Below are positions 50,626 to 58,329 of a stretch of 64,000 nucleotides of DNA, piece after piece. A program made the position numbers and the translations under genes. Source of the stretch: Lysobacter sp. (GTDB lineage: Bacteria > Pseudomonadota > Gammaproteobacteria > Xanthomonadales > Xanthomonadaceae); contig JASLDW010000012.1 of the NCBI GenBank assembly GCA_030151365.1, forward strand, positions 1 to 64,000. Reading direction: 5' to 3'. The notes under the pieces were generated by a model, which was not told the origin of the DNA, did not search any database, and saw only the letters and a list, made by a program, of their open reading frames with translations. Numbering within the stretch: the first letter of the stretch is position 1; each line of letters begins with the position of its first letter.

Positions 50626-52069
50626 GAAGCAGCAGGTCAATCTCTCGCAGTCGCAACAGCTGTCGCTCACGCCGCAGCTGCGCCAGTCGCTGCACCTGCT
50701 GCAACTCTCGGCGCTGGAACTGGAAGCGGAAGTCGCCCAAGCGATCGAGAACAATCCCCTGCTCGACTGGCTGGAAGGCGGCGAACTCGGCACCAGCGAG
50801 GCGCGCGACGCACTCGAGCTCGGTGCTGAAAGCGACGTGCGCGACGAACCCGAGCCCGTTCGCGAAGAGGGCGAAGCGAGCGACCTCGGCGATGTCGAAT
50901 GGAAACTCGACGAAGGCGATGTCGTCGGCCAGTGGGCGCCAGGAGAAGACGACGACGAAGATCCGCGACTCAATCGCGCGGCCGAGGAATCGTTGCAGGA
51001 ACACCTGCGCTGGCAACTCCACCTGAGTCCGCTCGACGCCCGTGCCCAGGCGATCGGCGTGGCGCTGATCGACGCGATCGATGACGACGGCTATCTGCGC
51101 GACTCGCTCGCCGCCATCGCCGAAGCCCTGCGCCCCGACATCGACGCCGGCGACGACGAAATCGCCATGGTGCTGGCGCAGGTGCAGCGCTTCGATCCGC
51201 CCGGCGTCGGCGCCCGCGATCTCGGCGAATGCTTGTCACTGCAATTGCGGATGCTGCCACTGTCGCGCGAACGCGATCTCGCCCTAGCCCTGTGCGGCCC
51301 CCAGCTGGAACGCCTGCCCAAACTCGGCATCGATGGCGCGGCGCGCCTGCTCGGCTGCAGCAGCGATGACGCCGCAGCGGCGATCGCCGTGTTGCGCAGC
51401 CTCGACCCCAAGCCCGGCGCTGCGATGGCATCGCTGGAACAGGACACCTACGTGGTCCCGGACGCCGTGATCTGGCGCGATCACGGCGTCTGGAACGTCG
51501 CCCTGACCGGCAATTCGGTGCCGCGCATCGGCATCCACGAGGGCTATGTGCGGATGATCCGCCGCGCCAGCCGCGACGACGCCAGCTATTTGCGCGGGCA
51601 GTTGCAGGAAGCGCGCTGGCTGCTCAAGGGCATCCGCGCCCGTGGCGAAACCCTGCTCAACGTGGTGCGCTGCCTGGCGCGCGAGCAATCGGGCTTCCTC
51701 GAATTCGGCGAACAGGCCCTGCGCCCGCTGACCCTGCGCGAGTTGTCGGTGAAGCTCGGCCTGCACGAATCGACGATTTCCCGCGCGATCGCCCGCAAGC
51801 ACGTGCGCACCCCGCGCGGCACCCTGCCGTTGCGCGCGTTCTTCGCTTCCGGCATCGATACCGGGGCCGGCGGCGAGGCGTCGAGCGCCGCGATCCAGTC
51901 GATGCTGCGCCAGCTGATCGCCGCCGAGGATCCGCGCAAGCCGCTGTCGGACGCCGCACTGGCCGACAAGCTGAAGCAATCCGGAATCCCGGTCGCCCGT
52001 CGCACCATCGCCAAATATCGTGACCTCTTGCGCATTCCGCCGTCGAACGAACGCGTGCGCATGAATTGA
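50624..52069 (+). CDS. rpoN: RNA polymerase sigma-54 factor RpoN
   Basis: A 481-residue sigma factor. Region I is Gln/Leu-rich (QSQQLSLTPQLRQSLHLLQLSALELEAEV), region II acidic (about residues 60-110), and the C-terminus has the helix-turn-helix LRELSVKLGLHESTISRAI and the RpoN box ARRTIAKYRDLLRIP. The start is TTG with GGAGG 4 bases upstream, inside a hairpin; no better ATG or GTG exists. It follows lptB by 49 bases, as in many proteobacteria. Confidence 0.97.
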   Translation: MKQQVNLSQSQQLSLTPQLRQSLHLLQLSALELEAEVAQAIENNPLLDWLEGGELGTSEARDALELGAESDVRDEPEPVREEGEASDLGDVEWKLDEGDVVGQWAPGEDDDEDPRLNRAAEESLQEHLRWQLHLSPLDARAQAIGVALIDAIDDDGYLRDSLAAIAEALRPDIDAGDDEIAMVLAQVQRFDPPGVGARDLGECLSLQLRMLPLSRERDLALALCGPQLERLPKLGIDGAARLLGCSSDDAAAAIAVLRSLDPKPGAAMASLEQDTYVVPDAVIWRDHGVWNVALTGNSVPRIGIHEGYVRMIRRASRDDASYLRGQLQEARWLLKGIRARGETLLNVVRCLAREQSGFLEFGEQALRPLTLRELSVKLGLHESTISRAIARKHVRTPRGTLPLRAFFASGIDTGAGGEASSAAIQSMLRQLIAAEDPRKPLSDAALADKLKQSGIPVARRTIAKYRDLLRIPPSNERVRMN

Positions 52070-52141
52070 CGAAATCTTCACGCCATTCGCCACGGATTGC
52101 GCAATGCTGGATGCGCCCATCCGGGCGACACAGGAGCCGCC

Positions 52142-52459
52142 ATGAATCTCGAAGTCCACGGCCATCAGCTTGAAGTCACCGACGCGCTGCGCAGCTATGC
52201 GAACGAAAAGTTCCAGCGACTCGGCCGCCACTTCGAGCATCCGTTCGACTCGAAGATCCAGCTCTCCATCGACAAGCCGAACCACTGCGCGGAAGGCACG
52301 GTGGTCGCCAACGGCCGCACCCTGCACGCCGAAGCCAGCGCCCCGACGATGTACGCGGCGATCGACATGCTGGTGGACAAGCTGGATCGTTCGCTGATGA
52401 AAGTGAAAGACCGCATGGTCGACCACGGCCGCGGCGATTCGGTGCGACAGCAGGCGTAA
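52142..52459 (+). CDS. hpf: Ribosome hibernation promoting factor HPF (short form)
   Basis: A 105-residue RaiA/HPF protein: MNLEVHGHQLEVTDALRSYANEKFQRLGRHF, IDKPNHCAEGTVVANGRTLHAEA, DMLVDKLDRSLMKVKDR. It dimerises or inactivates ribosomes in stationary phase. The start is supported by AGGAG. It follows rpoN as in E. coli. Confidence 0.95.
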   Translation: MNLEVHGHQLEVTDALRSYANEKFQRLGRHFEHPFDSKIQLSIDKPNHCAEGTVVANGRTLHAEASAPTMYAAIDMLVDKLDRSLMKVKDRMVDHGRGDSVRQQA

Positions 52460-52470
52460 TCCGTACGCAA

Positions 52471-52505
52471 TGCATCCAGCGCGTATGAATCACGCGCTGG
52501 ATGCA
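52471..52505. terminator. Strong hairpin at the hpf / MliC convergent junction
   Basis: TGCATCCAGCGCG (52471-52483) and CGCGCTGGATGCA (52493-52505) form a perfect 13-bp stem with a 9-base loop that includes the stop of the convergent gene. No T-tract follows on either strand, so it may stop transcription only in a Rho-aided way or protect mRNA 3' ends. Confidence 0.55.
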
Positions 52506-52993
52506 GATTCCTCGCATTTCCACGACGTGCCGCCGGCCTGTGCGTCGAACTGCACGACATTGCCGCGACGCTGCAGCGTGTAGCCGTCGCCCGCGTAGGT
52601 CTCGCCTGCGCCGTCGCGGCCACCGCGCGCGAGCTTGAGCTTGCGACCACCGCTCCACGCGACATTGGCCGCCACGCCTTGATACGAAACGCGCAATTGC
52701 GTGCCGTTTTCGCAGACGTAGGCCACTTCGGCTTGCGGGGCCAGCATCGGCGTCGGCGTTTCCGGCGGCGGCAGCTTGATCTTGCGTGGAATGCCGGCCT
52801 GCACCTTCTGTGTTTCACCCTTCGCGATTTTCTGTTGTTCGATAGGCGCTGGCGCCGGTGCCGGCGTTTCCGCGACGACTGGTTGCGCCGCAGCCGGTGA
52901 TGTTTCGGCCGTTGGCAAGGGAACGGGTTTGTCCTGTTCGCGCTGGCAGCTCGCCAGCAAGGCCAACGGAAGGATCAGGCAGGCGCGCTTCAT
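52490..52993 (-). CDS. MliC-type lysozyme-inhibitor lipoprotein
   Basis: A 167-residue lipoprotein: lipobox LLASC at about Cys16, then a Pro/Ala-rich linker to about residue 90, then an MliC-like domain (AYVCENGTQLRVSYQG, AWSGGRKLKLAR, GYTLQRRGNVVQFDAQAGGTSWKCEE) with the paired cysteines of the family. MliC proteins inhibit C-type lysozyme at the outer membrane. The start at MKRACL has GGAG upstream; MNRIQWSC 10 residues earlier is the alternative. It may be co-transcribed with the metalloprotease upstream. Confidence 0.82.
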   Translation of the reverse strand: MKRACLILPLALLASCQREQDKPVPLPTAETSPAAAQPVVAETPAPAPAPIEQQKIAKGETQKVQAGIPRKIKLPPPETPTPMLAPQAEVAYVCENGTQLRVSYQGVAANVAWSGGRKLKLARGGRDGAGETYAGDGYTLQRRGNVVQFDAQAGGTSWKCEESASSA

Positions 52994-53084
52994 GGCGCAA
53001 CTCCATTGAATGCGGTTCATCGATCTTCCCAAAAGAAACAGCCCGGCGCCGTGAAGCGCCGGGCTGCAAGTTTCGACAGGATGT

Positions 53085-54707
53085 TTACTTCTTGAAACGC
53101 TGCGCGCCGCAACTGGCGATGCGACCACCCTGGTTGCCCTGCAGCAGGCCGGCTGTCGCCAGCTGATCCTTGTAGCCGCTCAGGCAGTTCTGGTACGTGC
53201 CCTTGTTGGTCGATGTCGCCAGGCACATTTCGTCGCGCGCCTGCACGCTGGCACCGATGATGATGCCGCCAGTGGAGGAGATCACCGGCACGCCGGTGTC
53301 GCAGCTGTTGATCAGCGCCGTGCCCGGATTCAGGGTCCAGCCGATGTCCTGGAAGGCCGCCGGCGTCAGGTCGAGGTCGAGATTGGCGTTCAACGTATCG
53401 GTGATCGCCGGTTCCATCAGCGCATTCGGCGTTGCCGAGACGTCGTAGTGCGAGAACGTCGATCCCGGCTGGATCGTCGCCGGCGCATACAGACGCGCAT
53501 AACCGGCCGCATCTGCACCTGCGTGCCACCCCGGCACTGCGGCCACGGCAACGTTCACGCCCGGCGTACCGGCGCGGATCGCCGCGCCATCGGCCTGGCT
53601 GATCATCACCGCGGGAATGGTCGCGGTGATCGTCGGATCATCGGCCATGTTCAGGATGCCTGCGGTGTTGTTGGCGACGATGACGCCGATCGCACCCGCA
53701 TCCTGCGCGTTCTTGACCTTGAGCTCGAAGCCGCAGGTCCCGCGATCGACCAATGCGATCTGGCCGGCATACGCACCGGCGGGGGACGCCGAACAGCCCT
53801 GCGACGGTGCTGCGCTGCCGTCATTGACCGGTACCACCGAACCGCTGAAGTTGGATGCGGTGACTGCCGGACCGAATGCGGCGGTGCCGTACTCGTAATT
53901 GCCGATGGTGTTGCCGCTGGCACGCAACCCGAGCGCCTCGCCCAGCACCAGCGGAACCTGGGCCGTGACGTTCGGGCCGCGGAAGACCAGCTTGCCGGCT
54001 TTCTCCGCGGCCACGCGACCGGCGTTGGTCAGCTGGTACCAGCCCTTCTGCGTGGCATCGTCGTAGACGAAGCTCGAGAAGATGTCCTGGTAGCCGGCCA
54101 GCGGTGCGCCGGTGTTGACGTTGCCGAAGCCGAGGAAGCCGAGGCCATGGCCGATTTCATGCATGACCACGTTGAGGAAGTTGATCTGCCCGGCCGGCGT
54201 CCTGCCATCGAGGCCGTAATACCAGCCCGATCCCGGCGAGCACGGCGAACCATCGGGATTGGTGCCGCCCCATGAAGAATTGAAACGGCTGACGATGTCG
54301 ACGCCGGCGCCGTTCTGCAGGTCGGTGCCGATCAACGCATCGGACAAAGCCGCGGGATAGATCGTCGGCGGCGCGCCATCGGCGGTGAGGATGTAGGCCG
54401 TTGCCGGGCCGGCGGAACCGAGCACGGCGCCCGTTGCGTCGCAGGTCAGCGGTTCGAAACTCGCCTGCACGCGAATCTGCACGTCGCTCTGCAGCACCGA
54501 CCCCCAGAGATCGGCGGCGTACTGGTAGACGATGCGGCGCTGCTCGCCGACCGTGGTGCCGGGATTGCCGCCTTCGGGCGCGCGCACGGTGGTGTCGTTC
54601 AGGCCCTTGCCGGCGGGATCGACGTTGATCGGCACGATGTCGGCCGCCTGTGCGGCGCCGGCAAGCGCCAGGCCGATGGAGAGCAGGAGAAGAAGGCCCT
54701 TGTTCAC
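53085..54707 (-). CDS. Secreted PA-domain zinc metalloprotease
   Basis: A 540-residue exported protein. The signal peptide ends AAQA (about residue 21). The zinc motif HEIGHGLGFLG (HExxHxxGxxG/H-like, metzincin type) is at about residue 180, followed by a PA domain (about residues 285-395: VNDGSAAPSQGCSASPAGAYAGQIALVDRGTCGFELKVKNAQDAGAIGVIVAN) inserted before the conserved ALMEPAITDTLNANLDLDLTPAAFQDIGW. The C-terminus carries two Cys-containing blocks. It is likely secreted and active on protein substrates. The GTG start lies after AGGAGG and overlaps the stop of the preceding 118-codon gene. Confidence 0.85.
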   Translation of the reverse strand: MNKGLLLLLSIGLALAGAAQAADIVPINVDPAGKGLNDTTVRAPEGGNPGTTVGEQRRIVYQYAADLWGSVLQSDVQIRVQASFEPLTCDATGAVLGSAGPATAYILTADGAPPTIYPAALSDALIGTDLQNGAGVDIVSRFNSSWGGTNPDGSPCSPGSGWYYGLDGRTPAGQINFLNVVMHEIGHGLGFLGFGNVNTGAPLAGYQDIFSSFVYDDATQKGWYQLTNAGRVAAEKAGKLVFRGPNVTAQVPLVLGEALGLRASGNTIGNYEYGTAAFGPAVTASNFSGSVVPVNDGSAAPSQGCSASPAGAYAGQIALVDRGTCGFELKVKNAQDAGAIGVIVANNTAGILNMADDPTITATIPAVMISQADGAAIRAGTPGVNVAVAAVPGWHAGADAAGYARLYAPATIQPGSTFSHYDVSATPNALMEPAITDTLNANLDLDLTPAAFQDIGWTLNPGTALINSCDTGVPVISSTGGIIIGASVQARDEMCLATSTNKGTYQNCLSGYKDQLATAGLLQGNQGGRIASCGAQRFKK

Positions 54708-55060
54708 TTGATCGCCTCCTTGCGGACCGGTTCGACCGGCTTCGCTTCGTGGGAAGTCGTGTACGTGCCATCGGCACGCTTCACCGCATACACGTTCATC
54801 AGCCGGTCTTCCGGCACCGGAATCTCGACGACACCCGCAGGCAACACGCGCTTGGCGGCCACGGCTTCGCTCTCGGTGCGCGGCATCACCACGCGCTTGC
54901 CCTTCGACGAGGCATCGCCACGCAGGAAGGCTGCCCGCTTGGCGGCCTTCTCGGCTGCCTTGTCCGCAGGTTGCGCGGCCTGCACCGTGGTTCCGGCCAG
55001 GAAGATGACGCCGATTGCCGCGGCGGGCAAAAGACGGCGGAGGTGAATCGTCCTTCTCAT
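54704..55060 (-). CDS. Small exported protein coupled to the metalloprotease
   Basis: A 118-residue protein with a signal peptide (MRRTIHLRRLLPAAAIGVIFLAGTTVQA), then a basic Lys/Ala-rich stretch (DKAAEKAAKRAAFLRGD) and a short domain (PAGVVEIPVPEDRLMNVYAVKRADGTYTTSHE). I do not recognise the family. It is translated just before the metalloprotease with a GTGA overlap and has an AAAGGAAT ribosome-binding site. The tight coupling suggests a partner such as an inhibitor, chaperone or activator, which is inference. Confidence 0.7.
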   Translation of the reverse strand: MRRTIHLRRLLPAAAIGVIFLAGTTVQAAQPADKAAEKAAKRAAFLRGDASSKGKRVVMPRTESEAVAAKRVLPAGVVEIPVPEDRLMNVYAVKRADGTYTTSHEAKPVEPVRKEAIK

Positions 55061-55395
55061 CGTTGTCGATTCCTTTGTGATGTTGGGGGGACACGCTGAA
55101 CCCGGGCGGGTACGCACAGGGCCGCGAAATGTGGCCCATGTCCGTTTTTATATTGCACAGGGACACAGTTGCCGCAAGCCCGACGGCGCCTGGGAAAACC
55201 CGGCGAACCCTTTCATTGACCTTTCATGCGGGTTTTCGCGCATTCAGCCCCGGATCCGGTGTCCTGTGACCGGTCCCGGTCCACGTCGCTTTTTTTGCCC
55301 TGCAATATGGATCCGCGAAGACAGGAAAGTGAATCCGGCGGGCTGCCCACCCGTTCTGCTATATCCTTCCCGCCAGCACTTCCCCGGCCTGGTCC
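55061..55395. other. Divergent intergenic region before ptsN
   Basis: 335 bases without a credible gene. On the minus strand, TATAAA (55152-55147) in TGCAATATAAAAACG is a plausible -10 box for the small exported protein and metalloprotease; TTGCGG lies 19 bases further upstream. No operator or terminator is clear. ptsN reads away to the right. Confidence 0.4.
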
Positions 55396-55824
55396 ATGCC
55401 GATTGCCTCATTGCTCAATCGCGAGCGCGTCAGCACCAGCGAACGCGCGCTCGATCGCCAAGACGCCCTTGCTGCCGTCGCCGACCTGCTCGGTGAACCC
55501 GGCGCGCTCGAAGCATTGCTGCAGCGCGAACAGATGGGCAGCACGGCGATCGGCCATGGCGTCGCGGTTCCGCACGGCCGCATGGCCGGCCTGAAGACAC
55601 CCGTGGGCGCGTTCCTGCGCCTCGCGACTCCGGCGCAATTCGGCGACCAGGAAGTCGATCTGCTGTTCGCCCTGCTGATGCCGACCGACAATCCGCAGAT
55701 GCACCTGCATGCACTCGCCGATATCGCCGCATTGTTTTCCGACGACGCCCTGCGCGAACGCCTGCGCACCGCGGTCGGCGACGATGCGCTGTTCCGCCTG
55801 CTCACCGGAACCGACTCTCCATGA
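55396..55824 (+). CDS. ptsN: Nitrogen PTS EIIA protein PtsN
   Basis: A 142-residue EIIA(Ntr): [17 protein letters not shown] holds the phospho-accepting histidine H60, and [26 protein letters not shown] is conserved. It senses phosphate flow through EI-HPr and regulates other proteins rather than sugar transport. It overlaps hprK by ATGA. Confidence 0.95.
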   Translation: MPIASLLNRERVSTSERALDRQDALAAVADLLGEPGALEALLQREQMGSTAIGHGVAVPHGRMAGLKTPVGAFLRLATPAQFGDQEVDLLFALLMPTDNPQMHLHALADIAALFSDDALRERLRTAVGDDALFRLLTGTDSP

Positions 55825-56768
55825 CGCTCTCGGTCACCGCACGCGAAACCTTCGACGGACTGGAAGCGCGGCTCGACCTGCGCTGGTTGGCCGGCCGCAA
55901 CGGCGATTCGCAGGTGCTGGAAGCGGTCGAGACCAATGCGCGCCGGCCGTCGCTGGCCGGCTACCTCAACATCATCTACCCCAACAAGGTGCAGATCCTC
56001 GGCGCGGAAGAACTTGCGTGGCTGGATTCGCTGGACGCGCGCCCGCGCTGGGACGTGATCGGCCGCATGATCGACGCGCGCCCGCTGGCGCTGGTGATCA
56101 GCAAGAACCAGGATTGCCCGTCCGACCTGCTGCACGCCGCGGAGGAAAACGATACGCCGCTATGGGTATCGCCGCGTCGCGGCCACGAGCTGTTCAACCA
56201 CATCCAGTATTTCCTCGCGCGCCGGCTCGCGCCACGCATCACGCTGCACGGCGTGTTCATGGAGATCTATTCGATCGGCGTGCTGATCACCGGCGAATCC
56301 GGCTCGGGCAAGAGCGAACTCGCGCTGGAACTGATCACGCGCGGCCATCGCATCGTCGCCGACGACGCGCCCGAGTTCACCCAGATCGCACCCGACGTGC
56401 TCGACGGCACCTGCCCGGAAATCCTTCAGGACATGCTGGAAGTGCGCGGCATCGGCGTGCTCAACGTGCGCCAGACCTTCGGCGACACCGCGGTGAAGCG
56501 CAACAAATACCTGCGCCTGATCGTGCACCTCACCCGCCCGCACCTGGAACCGAAACCGGGCGGCATGGACCGCCTCACCGGCGACCTCGACACCCAGCGC
56601 ATCCTCGACCTCGACGTCCCGCGCATCACCCTGCCGGTGATGCCCGGCCGCAACCTCGCGGTGCTGACCGAGGCGGCGACGCGCCAGCACATCCTGCGCG
56701 CGAAGGGCGTCGATCCCGCCGCGGCCTTCACGGCCCGCCACTCGCACTTCCTGGAACCGTCGCCATGA
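55821..56768 (+). CDS. hprK: HPr kinase/phosphorylase HprK
   Basis: A 315-residue bifunctional enzyme. Walker A is [15 protein letters not shown] at about residue 158; the signature [15 protein letters not shown] and the C-terminal [21 protein letters not shown] follow. It phosphorylates HPr on Ser46 and removes the phosphate. HprK is typical of Firmicutes but is also known in xanthomonads and alpha/betaproteobacteria. The HPr here keeps Ser46, so the switch is complete. Confidence 0.95.
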   Translation: MTLSVTARETFDGLEARLDLRWLAGRNGDSQVLEAVETNARRPSLAGYLNIIYPNKVQILGAEELAWLDSLDARPRWDVIGRMIDARPLALVISKNQDCPSDLLHAAEENDTPLWVSPRRGHELFNHIQYFLARRLAPRITLHGVFMEIYSIGVLITGESGSGKSELALELITRGHRIVADDAPEFTQIAPDVLDGTCPEILQDMLEVRGIGVLNVRQTFGDTAVKRNKYLRLIVHLTRPHLEPKPGGMDRLTGDLDTQRILDLDVPRITLPVMPGRNLAVLTEAATRQHILRAKGVDPAAAFTARHSHFLEPSP

Positions 56769-57631
56769 CCACGCCCCGCCTCATCCTGGTCACCGGCATG
56801 TCGGGTTCCGGCAAATCGGTCGCGTTGCGCACGCTGGAAAACCTCGGCTTCCATTGCGTCGACAACCTGCCCGCGGAAATGTTGCCGGACTGGGCGCGGC
56901 GGATGATCGCGGACGACGGTTTCCCGGTCGAGCGCATGGCCGCCAGCATCGACATCCGCAGCCGCAGCGATCTCGCGCAAATGCCGGAATGGCTGGGCGA
57001 GGTCGGCGCGATCGGACTCGATCCGCAACTGGTCTTCCTCGAAAGCTCCGACGAAGTGCTGGTGAAGCGCTATTCGGAATCGCGCAGCAAGCATCCGCTC
57101 AGCCATCTCGGCCTGGCGCTGGCCGATTCGTTGCGCCTCGAACGCCAGGCGCTGAAACCGTTGCGCGCGCTGTCCGACGTGCTGATCGATACCAGCGGGC
57201 TCAATGTCCACCAGTTGCGCCGCACGCTCACGAAAGAACTCGACGTGGCGCCCGACCACCAGCTGTCGCTGCTGTTCGAATCGTTCGCCTACAAGCGCGG
57301 CATTCCCAGCGACGCCGATTTCGTGCTCGACGCGCGGATGCTGCCCAACCCGCACTGGGAACCGGCGCTGCGCCCGCTGTCCGGGCGCGACACGGCCGTG
57401 CGCGAATACTTCGAGGGCGAACCGGAAGTCACCACCTACGTGAAGCAGGTGACCGACTTCCTCGACACCTGGCTGCCGAAACTGCAGGGCGAAACCCGCA
57501 GCTACGTCACCGTCGCCTTCGGCTGCACCGGCGGCCGCCATCGTTCGGTCTACCTCGCCGAAGTGATCGCGGAACACGCCCGCGCGCGCGGCTGGGAAGA
57601 AGTCGCGACCTTCCATCGCGAACTCGAGTGA
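56765..57631 (+). CDS. rapZ: RNase adaptor protein RapZ
   Basis: A 288-residue P-loop protein: [50 protein letters not shown] and the C-terminal [17 protein letters not shown] with the His/Arg cluster used for RNA and metabolite binding. In E. coli it targets GlmZ to RNase E and senses glucosamine-6-P; no GlmZ gene is visible here. It overlaps hprK by 4 nt. Confidence 0.95.
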   Translation: MTTPRLILVTGMSGSGKSVALRTLENLGFHCVDNLPAEMLPDWARRMIADDGFPVERMAASIDIRSRSDLAQMPEWLGEVGAIGLDPQLVFLESSDEVLVKRYSESRSKHPLSHLGLALADSLRLERQALKPLRALSDVLIDTSGLNVHQLRRTLTKELDVAPDHQLSLLFESFAYKRGIPSDADFVLDARMLPNPHWEPALRPLSGRDTAVREYFEGEPEVTTYVKQVTDFLDTWLPKLQGETRSYVTVAFGCTGGRHRSVYLAEVIAEHARARGWEEVATFHRELE

Positions 57632-57660
57632 TTGCCGTGGTCTCATGCTAATTTGACGGC

Positions 57661-58053
57661 ATGAGCGTCGGACTCCTCCTCGTCACCCATGAAGGCATCG
57701 GCCGGCCGATGCTGGCCGCGGCCGAGCGCCTGCTGCGCAGCCTGCCGCTGAAAACGGGCGTCTACGAATTGCCGTTCGACCTCGATCCGCAAACCGCATT
57801 GCCGCTGGCGAGCGCGGAACTGCGCAAGGTCGACGACGGCGAAGGCGTGCTGGTGCTGACCGATGTCTACGGCGCCAGCCCGAGCAATCTCGCCGCGCAA
57901 CTGGTGCGCCTGGGCACGCCGGCGAAACGCGTCTCCGGCGTGAGCCTGCCGATGGTGCTGCGGGTGATGAATTACGCCGACCACGACCTCGCCGGATTGC
58001 AGTCGATCGCATCGGTGGGCGGCCGCAACGGCGTTGTCCTGGACGAGGGCTGA
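57661..58053 (+). CDS. PTS EIIA component, mannose/fructose (EIIA-Man) type
   Basis: A 130-residue EIIA(Man): MSVGLLLVTHEGIGRPML with active histidine H10, and LVLTDVYGASPSNLAAQL, VSGVSLPMVLRVMNYAD. No EIIB, EIIC or EIID follows, so it probably has a regulatory role. It starts 29 bases after rapZ and 3 bases before HPr. Confidence 0.92.
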   Translation: MSVGLLLVTHEGIGRPMLAAAERLLRSLPLKTGVYELPFDLDPQTALPLASAELRKVDDGEGVLVLTDVYGASPSNLAAQLVRLGTPAKRVSGVSLPMVLRVMNYADHDLAGLQSIASVGGRNGVVLDEG

Positions 58054-58056
58054 GCG

Positions 58057-58326
58057 ATGGCAGAGCGCGAGATTCCCGTCATCAACAAGCTCGGCCTGCA
58101 CGCGCGGGCCAGCGCGAAACTGGTGCAGACCACGGCGCCGTTCAAGTCGAAGATCCTGCTGTCCGCTCGCGGCCGCGAAGTCGATGCCAAGAGCATCATG
58201 GGCGTGATGATGCTGGCCGCCGGCGTCGGCAGCACGGTCATCGTCCGCGCCGAAGGCGAGGACGCCGATGCCGCGATCGCCGCGGTCGTCGATCTGTTCG
58301 CACGCCGCTTCGACGAAGGGGAATAA
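58057..58326 (+). CDS. Phosphocarrier protein HPr
   Basis: An 89-residue HPr: INKLGLHARASAKLV with H15 (EI phosphorylation site) and AKSIMGVMML with S46 (HprK site). Both regulatory residues are present, so it can be switched by the kinase encoded in the same operon. It feeds EIIA(Ntr) and EIIA(Man). Confidence 0.95.
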   Translation: MAEREIPVINKLGLHARASAKLVQTTAPFKSKILLSARGREVDAKSIMGVMMLAAGVGSTVIVRAEGEDADAAIAAVVDLFARRFDEGE

Positions 58327-58329
58327 TCG

